A stretch of DNA of 64,000 bases from Berkiella_A sp050252335 (GTDB lineage: Bacteria; Pseudomonadota; Gammaproteobacteria; Berkiellales; Berkiellaceae): contig JBFWLB010000004.1 of assembly GCA_050252335.1 (NCBI GenBank), forward strand, positions 44,959 through 108,958. Direction: 5' to 3'. The notes below the pieces were generated by a model, which was given only the letters and a program-made list of their open reading frames with translations, made no database searches and was not told the DNA's origin. This document shows positions 27,422 through 36,770 of this stretch, in pieces. The stretch's first letter is position 1, and every line of letters starts with the position of its first letter. The translations under genes were made by a program, and so were the position numbers.

Positions 27422-27459
27422 AAAAATATTGTAAACGCGAGGTGTTTCGCGTTTACAAT
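27422..27459 (-). terminator. Intrinsic terminator of engB
   Basis: ATTGTAAACGCGA, loop, TCGCGTTTACAAT: a perfect 13-bp stem. Read on the minus strand it is followed by ATTTTTT, so it fits termination of engB; it may also block read-through from polA. Confidence 0.75.
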
Positions 27460-27478
27460 GTTAGTAGCTGAAAAAAAT

Positions 27479-28096
27479 CTAAAAAGTGAACCAATCGGAT
27501 AATTTCTGACGTGCCTCTTCTAACCCCAATTGTTTTAAAGCAGAAAAGGTTTGAGCAGTCATATTGGTGTAACCTGTGAGATTCTTGCGAACTTGTAGCA
27601 ATATGTTATTACTGACACCACGTTTTAATTTATCACATTTGGTCAGTAATATATGTACAGGCAGATTACATTCTTGAGCAATTTGCAGAAGATTGTGATC
27701 TCTAGGCGTTAAGGGATGACGAATATCCATTAACAACACTAAACCTTGTAAACATTGTCGTTGACCAAGATAGGTGTTTAGAATTTCTTCAATTTGTTGC
27801 TGAATTCTTTCAGGTACTTTGGCGTAACCATAGCCTGGTAAATCGACAATGCGTCTATCATCGTCTATGCTAAAGAAATTAATGAGCTGTGTTCTACCTG
27901 GGGTTTTGCTGGTGCGCGCAAGTTTGTTTTGTCCTACAATGGCGTTAATCGCACTTGATTTACCTGCATTAGAGCGACCAACAAATGCGACTTCAATGCC
28001 ACAGTCTTTGGGCGCTAATTCAAGATTGGGAGAACTTTTAACAAAAGTTACTTTTGAATAATCAATCAGTGTCGGCTCAGTGGGTATATAATTCAT
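27479..28096 (-). CDS. engB: Ribosome-biogenesis GTPase EngB (YihA/YsxC)
   Basis: An essential GTPase for large-subunit assembly. From the internal ATG at 28096 the protein is 205 residues, the usual size, and begins MNYIPTEPTL. GTPase motifs are GRSNAGKSS (G1), TPGRTQLINFF (G2), DLPGYGYAK (G3) and LTKCDKL (G4). The ORF could extend about 20 codons upstream but those do not resemble the family. It is divergent from the cytochrome c4 gene. Confidence 0.95.
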   Translation of the reverse strand: MNYIPTEPTLIDYSKVTFVKSSPNLELAPKDCGIEVAFVGRSNAGKSSAINAIVGQNKLARTSKTPGRTQLINFFSIDDDRRIVDLPGYGYAKVPERIQQQIEEILNTYLGQRQCLQGLVLLMDIRHPLTPRDHNLLQIAQECNLPVHILLTKCDKLKRGVSNNILLQVRKNLTGYTNMTAQTFSALKQLGLEEARQKLSDWFTF

Positions 28097-28247
28097 CGTT
28101 ATTAAAAACCTATTAGTTGACAGACAACCAACACAAATTTTAATATTGACCAGCATCTGAATATGTTGGTATAAGTTGGCAACCTATAACCAGCATTTTA
28201 ACATGTTAACTCAATTATAGCCTATAAAAATGACGTGGATAATAAGA

Positions 28248-28859
28248 ATGAAATTTAGTTTCCCCCTGCTTTTGTTATTTTTCGTATCTTTCTCGTGCTC
28301 GGCTGTTACGGGTAGCAGCGAAGCTGGCAAAGCGAAAGTAGAAGCATGTGTTGCTTGCCATGGTGTGAATGGTAATAGCGTCGTACCCAATTGGCCAAAG
28401 CTGGCAGGACAGCATGAAAGCTACTTGGTTAAACAACTCAAAGAGTTTCAACAAGGTGAAGCAGGACCACGTAGTAATCCAGCTATGTATGGCATCATTC
28501 TAAATTTAACTGAACAGGATATCGCAGATATCTCAGCTTATTATGCAGCTGAAGAACAAACATCGGGGCAAGCTAAGCCAGAATGGGTTGCTTTGGGCGA
28601 AAAAATATATCGCGGTGGTAATGTTGAAAAGAGCATACCCGCGTGTTTGGCATGCCATGGTCCAAGCGGAAAGGGGAATGCGCCTGCTATGTACCCACGA
28701 TTGTCAGGGCAGCACAGTGATTATACTGAGCTTCAATTAAAGTCATTCAGAGATGGAAGCAGAAAAAATGATCCGTCTGGAATGATGCAGCAGATTGCTG
28801 CGCGTATGTCTGATGATGAGATTAAAGCGGTAAGTAGTTATATTGAGGGACTTCGTTAA
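28248..28859 (+). CDS. Dihaem cytochrome c4
   Basis: A periplasmic or membrane-attached electron carrier to the terminal oxidase. From the ATG at 28248 the 203-residue precursor begins with a signal peptide (MKFSFPLLLLFFVSFSCSA). Two haem-binding motifs, CVACH and CLACH, mark two similar domains, each with the pattern PxLAGQHxxY or PRLSGQHxDY and a distal Met (NPAMYG, GMMQQIA). An ATG at 28230 is an alternative start. Its stop lies just before the dsbA-like gene. Confidence 0.9.
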   Translation: MKFSFPLLLLFFVSFSCSAVTGSSEAGKAKVEACVACHGVNGNSVVPNWPKLAGQHESYLVKQLKEFQQGEAGPRSNPAMYGIILNLTEQDIADISAYYAAEEQTSGQAKPEWVALGEKIYRGGNVEKSIPACLACHGPSGKGNAPAMYPRLSGQHSDYTELQLKSFRDGSRKNDPSGMMQQIAARMSDDEIKAVSSYIEGLR

Positions 28860-28878
28860 ACGCAAGGGGCACAACAAA

Positions 28879-29658
28879 GTGATTCAGGCCATGATCCTAA
28901 AGAGCAGATTTATTTTAAGTATCGTTTTTTTCTTTGCTTTTTCTTTTAGCGGCTCTGCACAAGAAGCAGCACAGGAAGCACAAGACTATGTTGAGGGTAA
29001 GCACTATATCTCATTAGCACAAGATATTAGAGAAAACGATATTATTCAGAATTTTCGACAAGAAGGACAAGGCAAAGTTCAAGTCGTAGAGTTTTTTAGT
29101 TATGGTTGTAGTTGGTGCTATAAACTGGATCCTTTTGTAAGTTCGTGGGCGCATACTGCACCGTTGTATGTTGATTTCCAGCGTGTACCTGTTGAATTTC
29201 AGCCTAGCTGGCGTACCTTGACGAAGGTTTATTATTTGGCTCAAGATTTAAACGTATTGGAGCAAATCCATAAGCCTTTATTCAAGGCCATTCATACGGA
29301 TGAACTGACAGACAGTTCGGAAGATACGCTTAAAGCATTTTTTGTGAAAAAAGGTATTTCATCAGAAGATTTTGAGAAATCCTTTGATTCTTTTTCAGTG
29401 AATAGAAAACAAAAGTGGGCTAATGCACTTGCGCAAGCCTATAAGATTACTTCTATTCCTATCGTTTTAGTCCAAGGTTCCAAGGGGGCTTATTTAACTT
29501 CTGTGAGAATGACAGGGGGAGAAGAGTCGCTCGTCAAGGTTGTGAACTATTTGGTAACACAGCAACATGACGAGTTGCAGCAGCAACCTTCTGAGCCAAT
29601 GCCTCAAAAAGATTCAAAGGCTGATAGTGCCAATACAGGTTCTAGCGCTCCAATCTAA
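28879..29658 (+). CDS. DsbA-like thiol:disulfide oxidoreductase, CSWC active site
   Basis: A periplasmic protein that would introduce or shuffle disulfides. A signal peptide (FILSIVFFFAFSFSGSA) precedes a thioredoxin-fold domain with FFSYGCSWCYKLDP and the cis-proline loop TSIPIVLV, plus a helical insert. The C-terminus is an unusual Gln/Ser/Pro-rich tail. The start GTG at 28879 is 9 bases after AAGGGG; an ATG at 28891 is possible. Most DsbA proteins have CPHC; the dipeptide Ser-Trp would change redox potential. Partner dsbB lies at 44.8 kb. It follows cytochrome c4 by 19 bases, an arrangement known from Pseudomonas. Confidence 0.85.
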   Translation: MIQAMILKSRFILSIVFFFAFSFSGSAQEAAQEAQDYVEGKHYISLAQDIRENDIIQNFRQEGQGKVQVVEFFSYGCSWCYKLDPFVSSWAHTAPLYVDFQRVPVEFQPSWRTLTKVYYLAQDLNVLEQIHKPLFKAIHTDELTDSSEDTLKAFFVKKGISSEDFEKSFDSFSVNRKQKWANALAQAYKITSIPIVLVQGSKGAYLTSVRMTGGEESLVKVVNYLVTQQHDELQQQPSEPMPQKDSKADSANTGSSAPI

Positions 29659-29687
29659 AACGCCACCGACAATTCATGTGCAAAAAA

Positions 29688-30527
29688 TTAAGTATAAATG
29701 GCAAGAAGTTCCTTCACTTCTTGCCTAAGATCCGTTTTGCAGCTAATCACACGTTTCACTAAAATGCTTTTGATATAAGCTGGCTTGTACAATGTTCGGG
29801 TGAAAGGTAAATCATGATTACTGATCATGACTGCAGCCCCTTGTTTATAGAGTGTGCGACCTAATAAAGCTAATTGTTTTTGATCTTCTAGTGCGAATTT
29901 AGAAGCTGCATAGCCAGTGAAGTTGGCTGTTTTGGATAAGGGCGCATAAGGGGGATCGCAGTAGAATACAATATTTTTCAATGACTCTTTTTCAGCCAAT
30001 TTACACATAAAATCAGCATAAGATAAATTGCTCAAGCTAGCATTCTTTAACCTTTCAATGAAGAAGAGCAATTCTTGATGAGGAAAATAAGGGGCTTTAT
30101 AATCTCCAAAGGGAACATTATAAGAACCGCTTGAATTGTAACGACATAATCCATTGTAACCATGACGGTTCAAATACAAAAATAAACAAGCACGTTTGAA
30201 GGGATGCTTCGATGCATTGAATTCAGCTCTTAGATCATAGTAGGCTTCAGCGTTATGGTATTTTCCAGAAAAAAATAATTTTGCTGCTTTTATAAAGCGT
30301 AATTTTTCATTTTTTAATTGCTGATAAATATTGATGAGATCTGCGTTTATATCATTGATAAATACGTGCTTGTGTTGCGTGTTCGCAAAGAGTGCACCTG
30401 CGCCCACAAAAGGTTCAGCCAACAGCGCTCTATCTGGTAGATGGGCTAGCAGTTCCTGAATCAATCGCATTTTTCCACCTGGCCATTTCAAGAATGGTCG
30501 AGATAGAGTTGTGGCATAGTTGTACAT
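29688..30527 (-). CDS. dam: DNA adenine methyltransferase (Dam)
   Basis: Methylates adenine, in this family usually at GATC. The 279-residue protein matches E. coli Dam (278). It has the SAM site FLKWPGGKMRL, AEPFVGAGALF, the LNRHGYNGLCRYN segment and the catalytic DPPY. The ATG at 30527 is chosen over a TTG seven codons upstream. No restriction enzyme is adjacent, so it is an orphan methylase for mismatch repair or regulation. Sequence specificity is inferred from the family. Confidence 0.92.
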   Translation of the reverse strand: MYNYATTLSRPFLKWPGGKMRLIQELLAHLPDRALLAEPFVGAGALFANTQHKHVFINDINADLINIYQQLKNEKLRFIKAAKLFFSGKYHNAEAYYDLRAEFNASKHPFKRACLFLYLNRHGYNGLCRYNSSGSYNVPFGDYKAPYFPHQELLFFIERLKNASLSNLSYADFMCKLAEKESLKNIVFYCDPPYAPLSKTANFTGYAASKFALEDQKQLALLGRTLYKQGAAVMISNHDLPFTRTLYKPAYIKSILVKRVISCKTDLRQEVKELLAIYT

Positions 30528-30629
30528 ATTATTATTTGTTTCTACCAAATGGTTCGCTATATATTATCACGTTTGTGCGAGAGGCTAATCGTTAATCTAT
30601 AGGTAGTTTTTAAGTTGGTAAATAAAGTT

Positions 30630-31373
30630 ATGGGTGCAGATGAACGGGGTATCATCCAGGTAGATTATGAAACCATCCCCTATTGGATTCGTTACAGTCA
30701 GCGTACTAGAAGACTACATTTACGTGTTAAACAAAAACAGATTGAGCTGGTTGTCCCTAAAAATGCTAAAACGCCAGCTATTGAAGCCTTCTTGCGTACA
30801 AGCAGCGCTTGGATAAAAGAACAATATCTTAAAATAAAAAAGCATGCTGACTTATTTTGGCCGGCTCATTTTTTGCCCAGTGAAAGCATAAGTATTGAAG
30901 GCATTAAAAAAACGATTCATGTTACTTATGGGCATGGTAAACCTCAGGTAAAGCATTTGCCAGAACAGCTTGTGGTACAAATTCCTATGACAACGCTATT
31001 GGTAAACTATGAATCTGTGATTCAAGCAGTGTTATTGAAAGCACTCAAAGAATGGGCATTAGAGCGTGCTTTGCAAAGCACAGATCATTTTTGTAAGCAG
31101 TTAGATCGTTGGCCAAAAAGTGTCAGAGTAAAAACACAGTCTTCACGGTGGGGGAGTTGTGGTATTCATGAAGACATTCATATCAATTGGGTTTTGATTT
31201 TAGCGCCAGCCTTTGTTTTGAATTATGTTGTTGCACATGAGTGTTGCCATTTATTTTATAGAAACCATGGTGTACGTTTTTGGGATAAAGTTTCTCGACT
31301 AATGCCAGACTATCAGCAGGCAGAGCATTGGCTAAAACAATATGGTAGTTATTTAGCATTTGAGCATAAGTAG
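30630..31373 (+). CDS. YgjP-type metallopeptidase (DUF45, SprT-like)
   Basis: About 247 residues. The zinc motif is HECCHLFYRNHGVRFW, an HExxH with a third His. The preceding RVKTQSSRWGSC and the N-terminal YSQRTRRLHLRVK are typical of YgjP/M48-related proteins whose substrate is unknown. The ATG at 30630 is taken as start; a TTG at 30615 is possible. It is cytoplasmic by sequence (no signal peptide) and is followed by the cytochrome c5 gene. Confidence 0.85.
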   Translation: MGADERGIIQVDYETIPYWIRYSQRTRRLHLRVKQKQIELVVPKNAKTPAIEAFLRTSSAWIKEQYLKIKKHADLFWPAHFLPSESISIEGIKKTIHVTYGHGKPQVKHLPEQLVVQIPMTTLLVNYESVIQAVLLKALKEWALERALQSTDHFCKQLDRWPKSVRVKTQSSRWGSCGIHEDIHINWVLILAPAFVLNYVVAHECCHLFYRNHGVRFWDKVSRLMPDYQQAEHWLKQYGSYLAFEHK

Positions 31374-31440
31374 TTTTCGTCTTGCTGGGTGCTTTGTTAT
31401 ACTGTGTCGGTTTGAATATTCCTATTGTTTGGAGCTGATA

Positions 31441-31863
31441 GTGACAAGAATAACTAAAAATATATTATTGATAGCATTGAGCTGTTTTTGGCTATCTCCT
31501 TTATTTGCCTGTCAGGCCATTGTCGACAATATGGATTCTGAATCAATTGCCGCACGCATTAAACCGGTTGGAACGGTCGTGGTAGAAGGTGGCGCTACAG
31601 AGGCACCTGTACAAGCAGCCCCCAGTGGCCCAACAGATCCTAAGAAAATATATGACACCTATTGTACTATTTGTCATCAAACCGGAATTGCGGGTGCTCC
31701 TAAATTTCACAATAAAGCAGACTGGGAACAGCGCCTTGCTGTAGGTATTGATGCTTTGCTACAAAGTGCTATTAAGGGTAAAGGTGGTATGCCACCCAAA
31801 GGTACCTGTATGCAATGTTCAGATGATGCTTTGAAAGCTACTATCGAGTACATGCTGCCTTAA
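31441..31863 (+). CDS. Cytochrome c5-type monohaem protein
   Basis: A 140-residue precursor starting with GTG at 31441, seven bases after GGAG. A signal peptide (NILLIALSCFWLSPLFA) precedes a short linker, then the haem motif CTICH, KFHNKADWEQR, the distal Met in KGGMPPKG and the C-terminal CMQC pair that forms the disulfide typical of c5. Likely a periplasmic electron carrier that complements the c4 protein encoded 2.6 kb upstream. Confidence 0.88.
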   Translation: MTRITKNILLIALSCFWLSPLFACQAIVDNMDSESIAARIKPVGTVVVEGGATEAPVQAAPSGPTDPKKIYDTYCTICHQTGIAGAPKFHNKADWEQRLAVGIDALLQSAIKGKGGMPPKGTCMQCSDDALKATIEYMLP

Positions 31864-31897
31864 AGAGCATATTGTTTTGTTCACTCTACGCAACTGA

Positions 31898-32167
31898 TTC
31901 TTCTACAAATGAGCGTAGCGAATGATTTTTTCCTCTACCAATTTTGGGAGAGGACGGCCGCAGGGCAGGTGAGGGTTTTTAAAGATTGTAAAGTTTTTGA
32001 TTTTGGAATAATGCTATTTTGAAAAATTTAGATTTATTTCTAGAACAAATTAATTTCTGAGGCAGAATAATCAATAAGTGATTAACTTATTTAACCCTCA
32101 CCCGCCCTTTCAGGGCACCCTCTCCCAAAATTGGTAGAGGGAAAAATGTTCGCTTTGCGAACGAAGA
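31898..32167 (-). repeat. 270-bp palindromic element, family A, copy 2 (inverted)
   Basis: Reverse-complement counterpart of 3726-3995, same length, with the same arms (CTCTACCAATTTTGGGAGAG and AACCCTCACC) and AT-rich core. A few substitutions separate the two. It fills most of the 400-base gap between cytochrome c5 and comM. A shared GCTCATCAGGAA occurs about 80 bases to the right of each copy (4075 and 32245). Confidence 0.85.
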
Positions 32168-32263
32168 AAAAGACAGTTACTTGCCTATTGTCAACTTCTG
32201 TAGACAGAGACAGCTTTACAAAGTGAGAAAATGATTCTCTCTGCTCATCAGGAATTCCGTTTA

Positions 32264-33769
32264 TTAATTCTTAATACGATCAAGTTGTCTAAACTGAATC
32301 GCCTCTGCAATAAAAGACGCTTGAATCATTTCCTCACCTGCCAAATCTGCAATTGTGCGCGCTACCTTTACAATACGGTGATAAGCTCTCGCAGAAAGAC
32401 CTAGCTTTTCCATGGCATTTTCTAAGAGCTGTTGTGCAGTACTATCCAATGCGCAGAATTGCCTTATTTCTTTGGGGCTATAGTGTGCATTGGGTAAGTT
32501 GGAACGCATTTCTTGTATTGCTCTTGCTTTGAGTACCCGTTCTCTGACTATATCGCTGGTTTCTTCCGCAGTTTTCTGGCTCAGTTGGCCTTTGGCTAAT
32601 CTGGGTACTTCGAGATGCATATCAATTCTATCGAGTAAGGGACCAGAAATTTTATGTCGATAGCGTTTGATTTGTTCTTCAGTACAGCTGCATCCTTTTA
32701 AAGTATCACCGAGGTAACCACAGGGGCAGGGATTCATTGCAGCAACCAATAAACATTGTGCTGGATATTCAGCTTGGCCTTGTGCTCTGGATAAGTGAAC
32801 TTTGCCAGATTCCAAGGGTTCACGTAATACTTCTAATACTTTTCTATCAAATTCAGGCAATTCATCGAGAAAGAGTACGCCTAAATGTGCCAGTGAGATT
32901 TCTCCAGGTTTGGGATTGCGTCCACCGCCCACTAAAGAAACAGGGGAAGCTGTATGATGAGGGCGACGGAAAGGTCTTTCTAAGAAATGTTCAAGATCAA
33001 GAGTGCCCCGGCTGATAGAGCGTATTGCAGCCACTTCAATGGCGTCCTTTGCAGGCAGTGGTGGTAATAATGAGGTTAAACGGCTTGCCAACATGGTTTT
33101 CCCCGTGCCAGGCGGCCCCATCATTAATAAGCTATGGTGACCACTTGCTGCAATTTCTAGAGCACGTTTGGCATGGGCTTGACCCGAAATATCAGAAAGA
33201 CATTGTGTATGTTGCTTTATGTGGCGTGCTACGCTGGCTAGGGTCGTTGGTAATGCAAGATGTCCGCTTAGATGTTGACATACAGATAATAAATTATGAG
33301 CACCAAGCACTTTCAAACCTTGGACCAGCGAAGCTTCATGCGCATTAGCATGAGGTAAAATGAGGGTGCGATCTGCTTCTTGTGTGCCGAGCGCAAAGGG
33401 GATCAATCCGGCTGTAGAGCGTAGTTCGCCACTTAAAGAAAGTTCGCCTGCAAATTCAAATTGAGCAATATGTTCTGCTTGCAATTGTTCAGAGGCCAAG
33501 AGAATACTGATAGCGATGGGCAAATCAAAGCGACCCCCTTCCTTGGGGAGATCAGCTGGCGCTAAATTGACAATAATTCTCTTGCGCGGAAATTCAAAGC
33601 CGCCTTGTATGATGGCACCTCGAACGCGATCTTTACTTTCTTTTACTGCGGCTTCTGGTAGTCCAACAATAGCAAATTGTGGGAGTCCTCGAGAGAGATG
33701 CGTTTCTACATGTACTAAAGGTGATTTGAGTCCGCTGGCACCACGAGAATATACAACAGCAATTGACAA
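32264..33769 (-). CDS. comM: ComM/YifB, Mg-chelatase-like AAA+ helicase
   Basis: A hexameric helicase that drives branch migration during natural transformation. The 501 residues contain an N-terminal Lon-like domain, a Walker A motif GPPGTGKTM, Walker B-like LFLDELPEFD, AAMNPCPCGYLGD with cysteines, and SRGTLDLEHFLERPFRRPHH. The C-terminal domain ends ARAYHRIVKVARTIADL. A likely competence-related function here is inferred from the family; no com genes are adjacent. Confidence 0.95.
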   Translation of the reverse strand: MSIAVVYSRGASGLKSPLVHVETHLSRGLPQFAIVGLPEAAVKESKDRVRGAIIQGGFEFPRKRIIVNLAPADLPKEGGRFDLPIAISILLASEQLQAEHIAQFEFAGELSLSGELRSTAGLIPFALGTQEADRTLILPHANAHEASLVQGLKVLGAHNLLSVCQHLSGHLALPTTLASVARHIKQHTQCLSDISGQAHAKRALEIAASGHHSLLMMGPPGTGKTMLASRLTSLLPPLPAKDAIEVAAIRSISRGTLDLEHFLERPFRRPHHTASPVSLVGGGRNPKPGEISLAHLGVLFLDELPEFDRKVLEVLREPLESGKVHLSRAQGQAEYPAQCLLVAAMNPCPCGYLGDTLKGCSCTEEQIKRYRHKISGPLLDRIDMHLEVPRLAKGQLSQKTAEETSDIVRERVLKARAIQEMRSNLPNAHYSPKEIRQFCALDSTAQQLLENAMEKLGLSARAYHRIVKVARTIADLAGEEMIQASFIAEAIQFRQLDRIKN

Positions 33770-33798
33770 AATAAGTTTCCTTCTATTTTTAATCCATT

Positions 33799-33937
33799 GA
33801 TACCCTTCACCGATGAATCTTGGGTGTTGTTGGCTTCACGTATTTTACAATAGTTATATATTTTTCTATTGCTCGAACACTCGCCGCCTAACCGACATTG
33901 CGCCCTTTACGGCTAAGAATCATCTGTTGTGGGTATA
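33799..33937 (+). repeat. ~139-bp palindromic element, family B, copy 2
   Basis: Shares GATGAATCTT, GGGTGTTGTTGGCTT, TATTGCTCGAACACTCGCCG, CCGACATTG and AAGAATCATCTGTTGTGGG with the copy at 40497, with inverted ends. It lies between the divergent edge of comM and the end of the antiporter gene. Confidence 0.8.
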
Positions 33938-33982
33938 TTTAATGCATATGCTTGGGAAAAGGAGGAATGGCTCCTCCTTGCT

Positions 33983-35974
33983 TTATCCTTGTAAGAGCTT
34001 TTCTTCTGCTTGATAGGTTTCTTCGTGAGTACCTTCAACGACAATGATGTCGCCTGCTTGTAAGATAAAATCTAATGCAGGTGTATCGCATTTGAAGCCA
34101 TTTCGAGAGAAATAAGCGATTTCAAAGTGACCTTTTTTGGCAAAAAACTCATCCAGCGATTGACCAATTGCATAAGAACCTTCTGTCAGCTCAATCGTAT
34201 GTAAAGAGCGTTTTTCTTTTGAGTTGGTTTCTAAATGGCCAATTTTCTCGCCTTCATAAAAGGTGCGTAACATTTTATAACGATTTAATTTCACTTGATG
34301 AATTTGTTGCTGTGCTTTGTGTGGTGTTTGACCCAGGAAAATGAGCATGTGTTTAGCAAGCATTAAACTGGATTCAAGCTTGTCGGGAATCACCTCTGTG
34401 GCGCCGGCTATTTGCAATGCTTCTAAGTCGCTATCATCAATTGTGCGAACCAAAATTGGGATATTGGGGTTCAGACGACGCGCATTCATAATTGTTTTTT
34501 GCGCTTGTTTTGTATTATTAGAAGATGAAATTACCATTCTGGCTTTATCGATACCAGCGGCCTTCAAGGCGTCCTCATCGGCACCATCACCAAAAAAGAC
34601 AGGTTCAGATGCTGCTTTTGCCTCTCTTAATCGTACAGGATCTAAATCTAAGCCCACATAAGGGATCCCCTCATAATCCAGAAAGCGTGCTAATGTTTGT
34701 CCAACACGACCATAGCCACAGATGATAACGTGGTTTGCTTGTTCTTTGGGTGGTGTACTGAGATCGTCGTTTTGTTCTGTGCTTTCAGATTTAGGAATGA
34801 ATTTATGATAGACATCTAATAAACCGTCTGCAATGGCTTCGCTTTTACGAATCAGTAAAGGAGAAATGGCCATACTAATAACCACGGCAGCAATAATGAG
34901 TTGGTTAAGATTTGCATCTATTAAGTTAAAGCCGAAAGCTTTTGATAAGAACACTAAGCCAAACTCACCCCCTTGTGCTAAAGCAATACCTGCACGTATA
35001 GATGTGCTTGAAGAACTTCCAGCAATCTTAGCTAAAATAGCAATAATAATTGTTTTTAGTATTAGGGTGGCTGCTACAATCATGAGCAGTGCTTGCCATT
35101 GCGTGGTAAAGACACCTGGATCGAACATTAAGCCCACGGAAATGAAGAAAAAGCCTAATAAGATATCTCTAAAGGGTTGAATGTCAGATTCTATTTGATG
35201 GGCATACTCGGTTTCTGCAAGCATAACACCTGCTAAGAAGGCACCTAAAGAGAGAGACAAACCAAAATGTTCTGTTAATAGCGCAGATGCCAAGACGATT
35301 AAAAGTGCCGTCAGCATAAAGAGTTCTGATGAGCGGGCACTGGCAATTTGATGAAAGAGTGGTCTTAAGAGCCAGCGACCTGCAGCCAACATAACGAAGA
35401 ATATTACGGTTCCTGTCAATAATCGTTGCAGCAGTGTATAGGTGATTGAGTCTCCTCCCCCTGTGGTAACAGCCATAGCAGGGATAATAATCAGAAAGGG
35501 AACAGCTGCAAGATCTTGAAACAGCAAAATACTTAAAGATAACTTGCCATGTGGTTGCTGCAACTCATCTTGCTCAATCAATAGTTTGGTTGCAATGGCT
35601 GTAGATGACAATGCAAGTGCGCCCGCAATAGCAATTGATGCAGGAAGCGGAGTGCCTAAGAGTAAGGATGCGCCCAATGCTATCCCCGTGCAAATTGCAA
35701 CTTGTAACCCACCTAAGCCTAGCAAGGGTCTGCGCATTGAAATAAGTTTTGGTAAAGAGAGTTCAAGACCAATGTTAAAGAGTAAGAACACAACACCAAA
35801 TTCGGCAATGTAGCTCATCTCTTCTCGGGTCTCTAATAATCTAAAGCAATGTGGTCCTACCAATGCACCCGCCATCAAGTAACCAAGCAATGGTGGTAAA
35901 TGTAAACGTCGCAATAAGGTTACAATGACAACGGAAGCAGTAAGTGTGATGAGCAGAATTTCAGGATTGTGCAC
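33983..35974 (-). CDS. KefB/KefC-type potassium/proton antiporter with RCK domain
   Basis: A 663-residue CPA2-family inner-membrane protein. An N-terminal Na+/H+-exchanger domain of about 12 helices (FLLFNIGLELSLPKL, LLFQDLAAVPFL, AQGGEFGLVFLS) is followed by an RCK_N/TrkA-N NAD-binding fold (VIICGYGRVGQTLARFL) and an RCK_C domain at the end. It would exchange K+ for H+, gated by ligand binding. The paired regulator KefF/KefG is not present nearby, so glutathione gating is not established. Confidence 0.88.
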   Translation of the reverse strand: MHNPEILLITLTASVVIVTLLRRLHLPPLLGYLMAGALVGPHCFRLLETREEMSYIAEFGVVFLLFNIGLELSLPKLISMRRPLLGLGGLQVAICTGIALGASLLLGTPLPASIAIAGALALSSTAIATKLLIEQDELQQPHGKLSLSILLFQDLAAVPFLIIIPAMAVTTGGGDSITYTLLQRLLTGTVIFFVMLAAGRWLLRPLFHQIASARSSELFMLTALLIVLASALLTEHFGLSLSLGAFLAGVMLAETEYAHQIESDIQPFRDILLGFFFISVGLMFDPGVFTTQWQALLMIVAATLILKTIIIAILAKIAGSSSSTSIRAGIALAQGGEFGLVFLSKAFGFNLIDANLNQLIIAAVVISMAISPLLIRKSEAIADGLLDVYHKFIPKSESTEQNDDLSTPPKEQANHVIICGYGRVGQTLARFLDYEGIPYVGLDLDPVRLREAKAASEPVFFGDGADEDALKAAGIDKARMVISSSNNTKQAQKTIMNARRLNPNIPILVRTIDDSDLEALQIAGATEVIPDKLESSLMLAKHMLIFLGQTPHKAQQQIHQVKLNRYKMLRTFYEGEKIGHLETNSKEKRSLHTIELTEGSYAIGQSLDEFFAKKGHFEIAYFSRNGFKCDTPALDFILQAGDIIVVEGTHEETYQAEEKLLQG

Positions 35975-36304
35975 GTAATTTATTTCTCATTTGACTAGTA
36001 GAGTAATGCACCATTCTACATTTTTTTGGGGGTGTCGTACTAGTCAATGCTTGTATTAATCATATTAGAAATTATTTATAGCACACTAACTTAGCATGTT
36101 AGAAAAATACATAGGCTGAGTGTTTCTAAAAAATAAGAGTGAATAATAAGCTAAAAGTTAAGCGAATTTCAGATTATTTTTGCAGTAGAGCATGAACTAT
36201 AAATTTTGGCAGTATTATTACTCATGCTCTCATGATTGCGGGAGTTATAGGTCACTCGTAAATGAAGAATGCGTTTCAGATGATGCCTGCTTCATTTTAA
36301 GCGT
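35975..36304. other. 330-base non-coding interval upstream of the antiporter gene
   Basis: No credible gene. It has AT-rich DNA and an inverted repeat, AGAGCATGA (about 36186) and TCATGCTCT (about 36221), separated by 27 bases. No clear promoter was recognised. It should hold the antiporter promoter and the ubiK 3' end. Confidence 0.5.
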
Positions 36305-36559
36305 TTATGATGTGCTTTCTTCTAATTGTCTTTCAAGTAGTGTGATTTTGTCTTGTAATGCTTTGAATTTTTCTTGCATGCTATTTAAGCGTTGGCATTG
36401 TAGATCGAATTCAGCTTGTGTAACCAGATCATGTTGGGCTAACCAATCTGTTAAAAAATTATGAATCCAAGGCTCAATCTCATTTTTAATGCTGAGTAAG
36501 CTTGAGGGGGCATTTAGCATAAGTTGTTCAATGAAACTTTTTTTAAGATCCGAAATCAT
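36305..36559 (-). CDS. ubiK: UbiK (YqiC), ubiquinone-synthesis accessory factor
   Basis: An 84-residue protein with an N-terminal amphipathic helix and a C-terminal coiled coil (LNSMQEKFKALQDKITLLERQLEE) that trimerises; the family assists the Ubi complex and membrane fusion. The family motif VTQAEFDLQCQRL is present. GGAG lies 6 bases before the ATG. It is divergent from glnB, a neighbour it often has. Confidence 0.88.
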   Translation of the reverse strand: MISDLKKSFIEQLMLNAPSSLLSIKNEIEPWIHNFLTDWLAQHDLVTQAEFDLQCQRLNSMQEKFKALQDKITLLERQLEESTS

Positions 36560-36770
36560 GATGTCTCCAAATTTCTCTAAGCATTTTTACAAAAATCAGT
36601 GCTGGGATGAATCTTTGTATATGCGACATGATAGCTTGTAGGCTAGACAACGAGCTATTCATTTATAATCGTGTCATCATACATGACCTTAACGATAGGT
36701 GTGAAGTAAAACGCGTATCACAGCAACACAAGCAAGATTCTTTAGAATATACCATGAAAGGAAGTTTGGC

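Noticed and set aside
27289..27471. 60-codon frame after polA
   Set aside because: It lies in a family B palindromic repeat and the engB terminator, so it is not a gene.
32737..33348. Plus-strand frames of 92 and 107 codons opposite comM
   Set aside because: They are antisense shadows of a well-conserved comM sequence.
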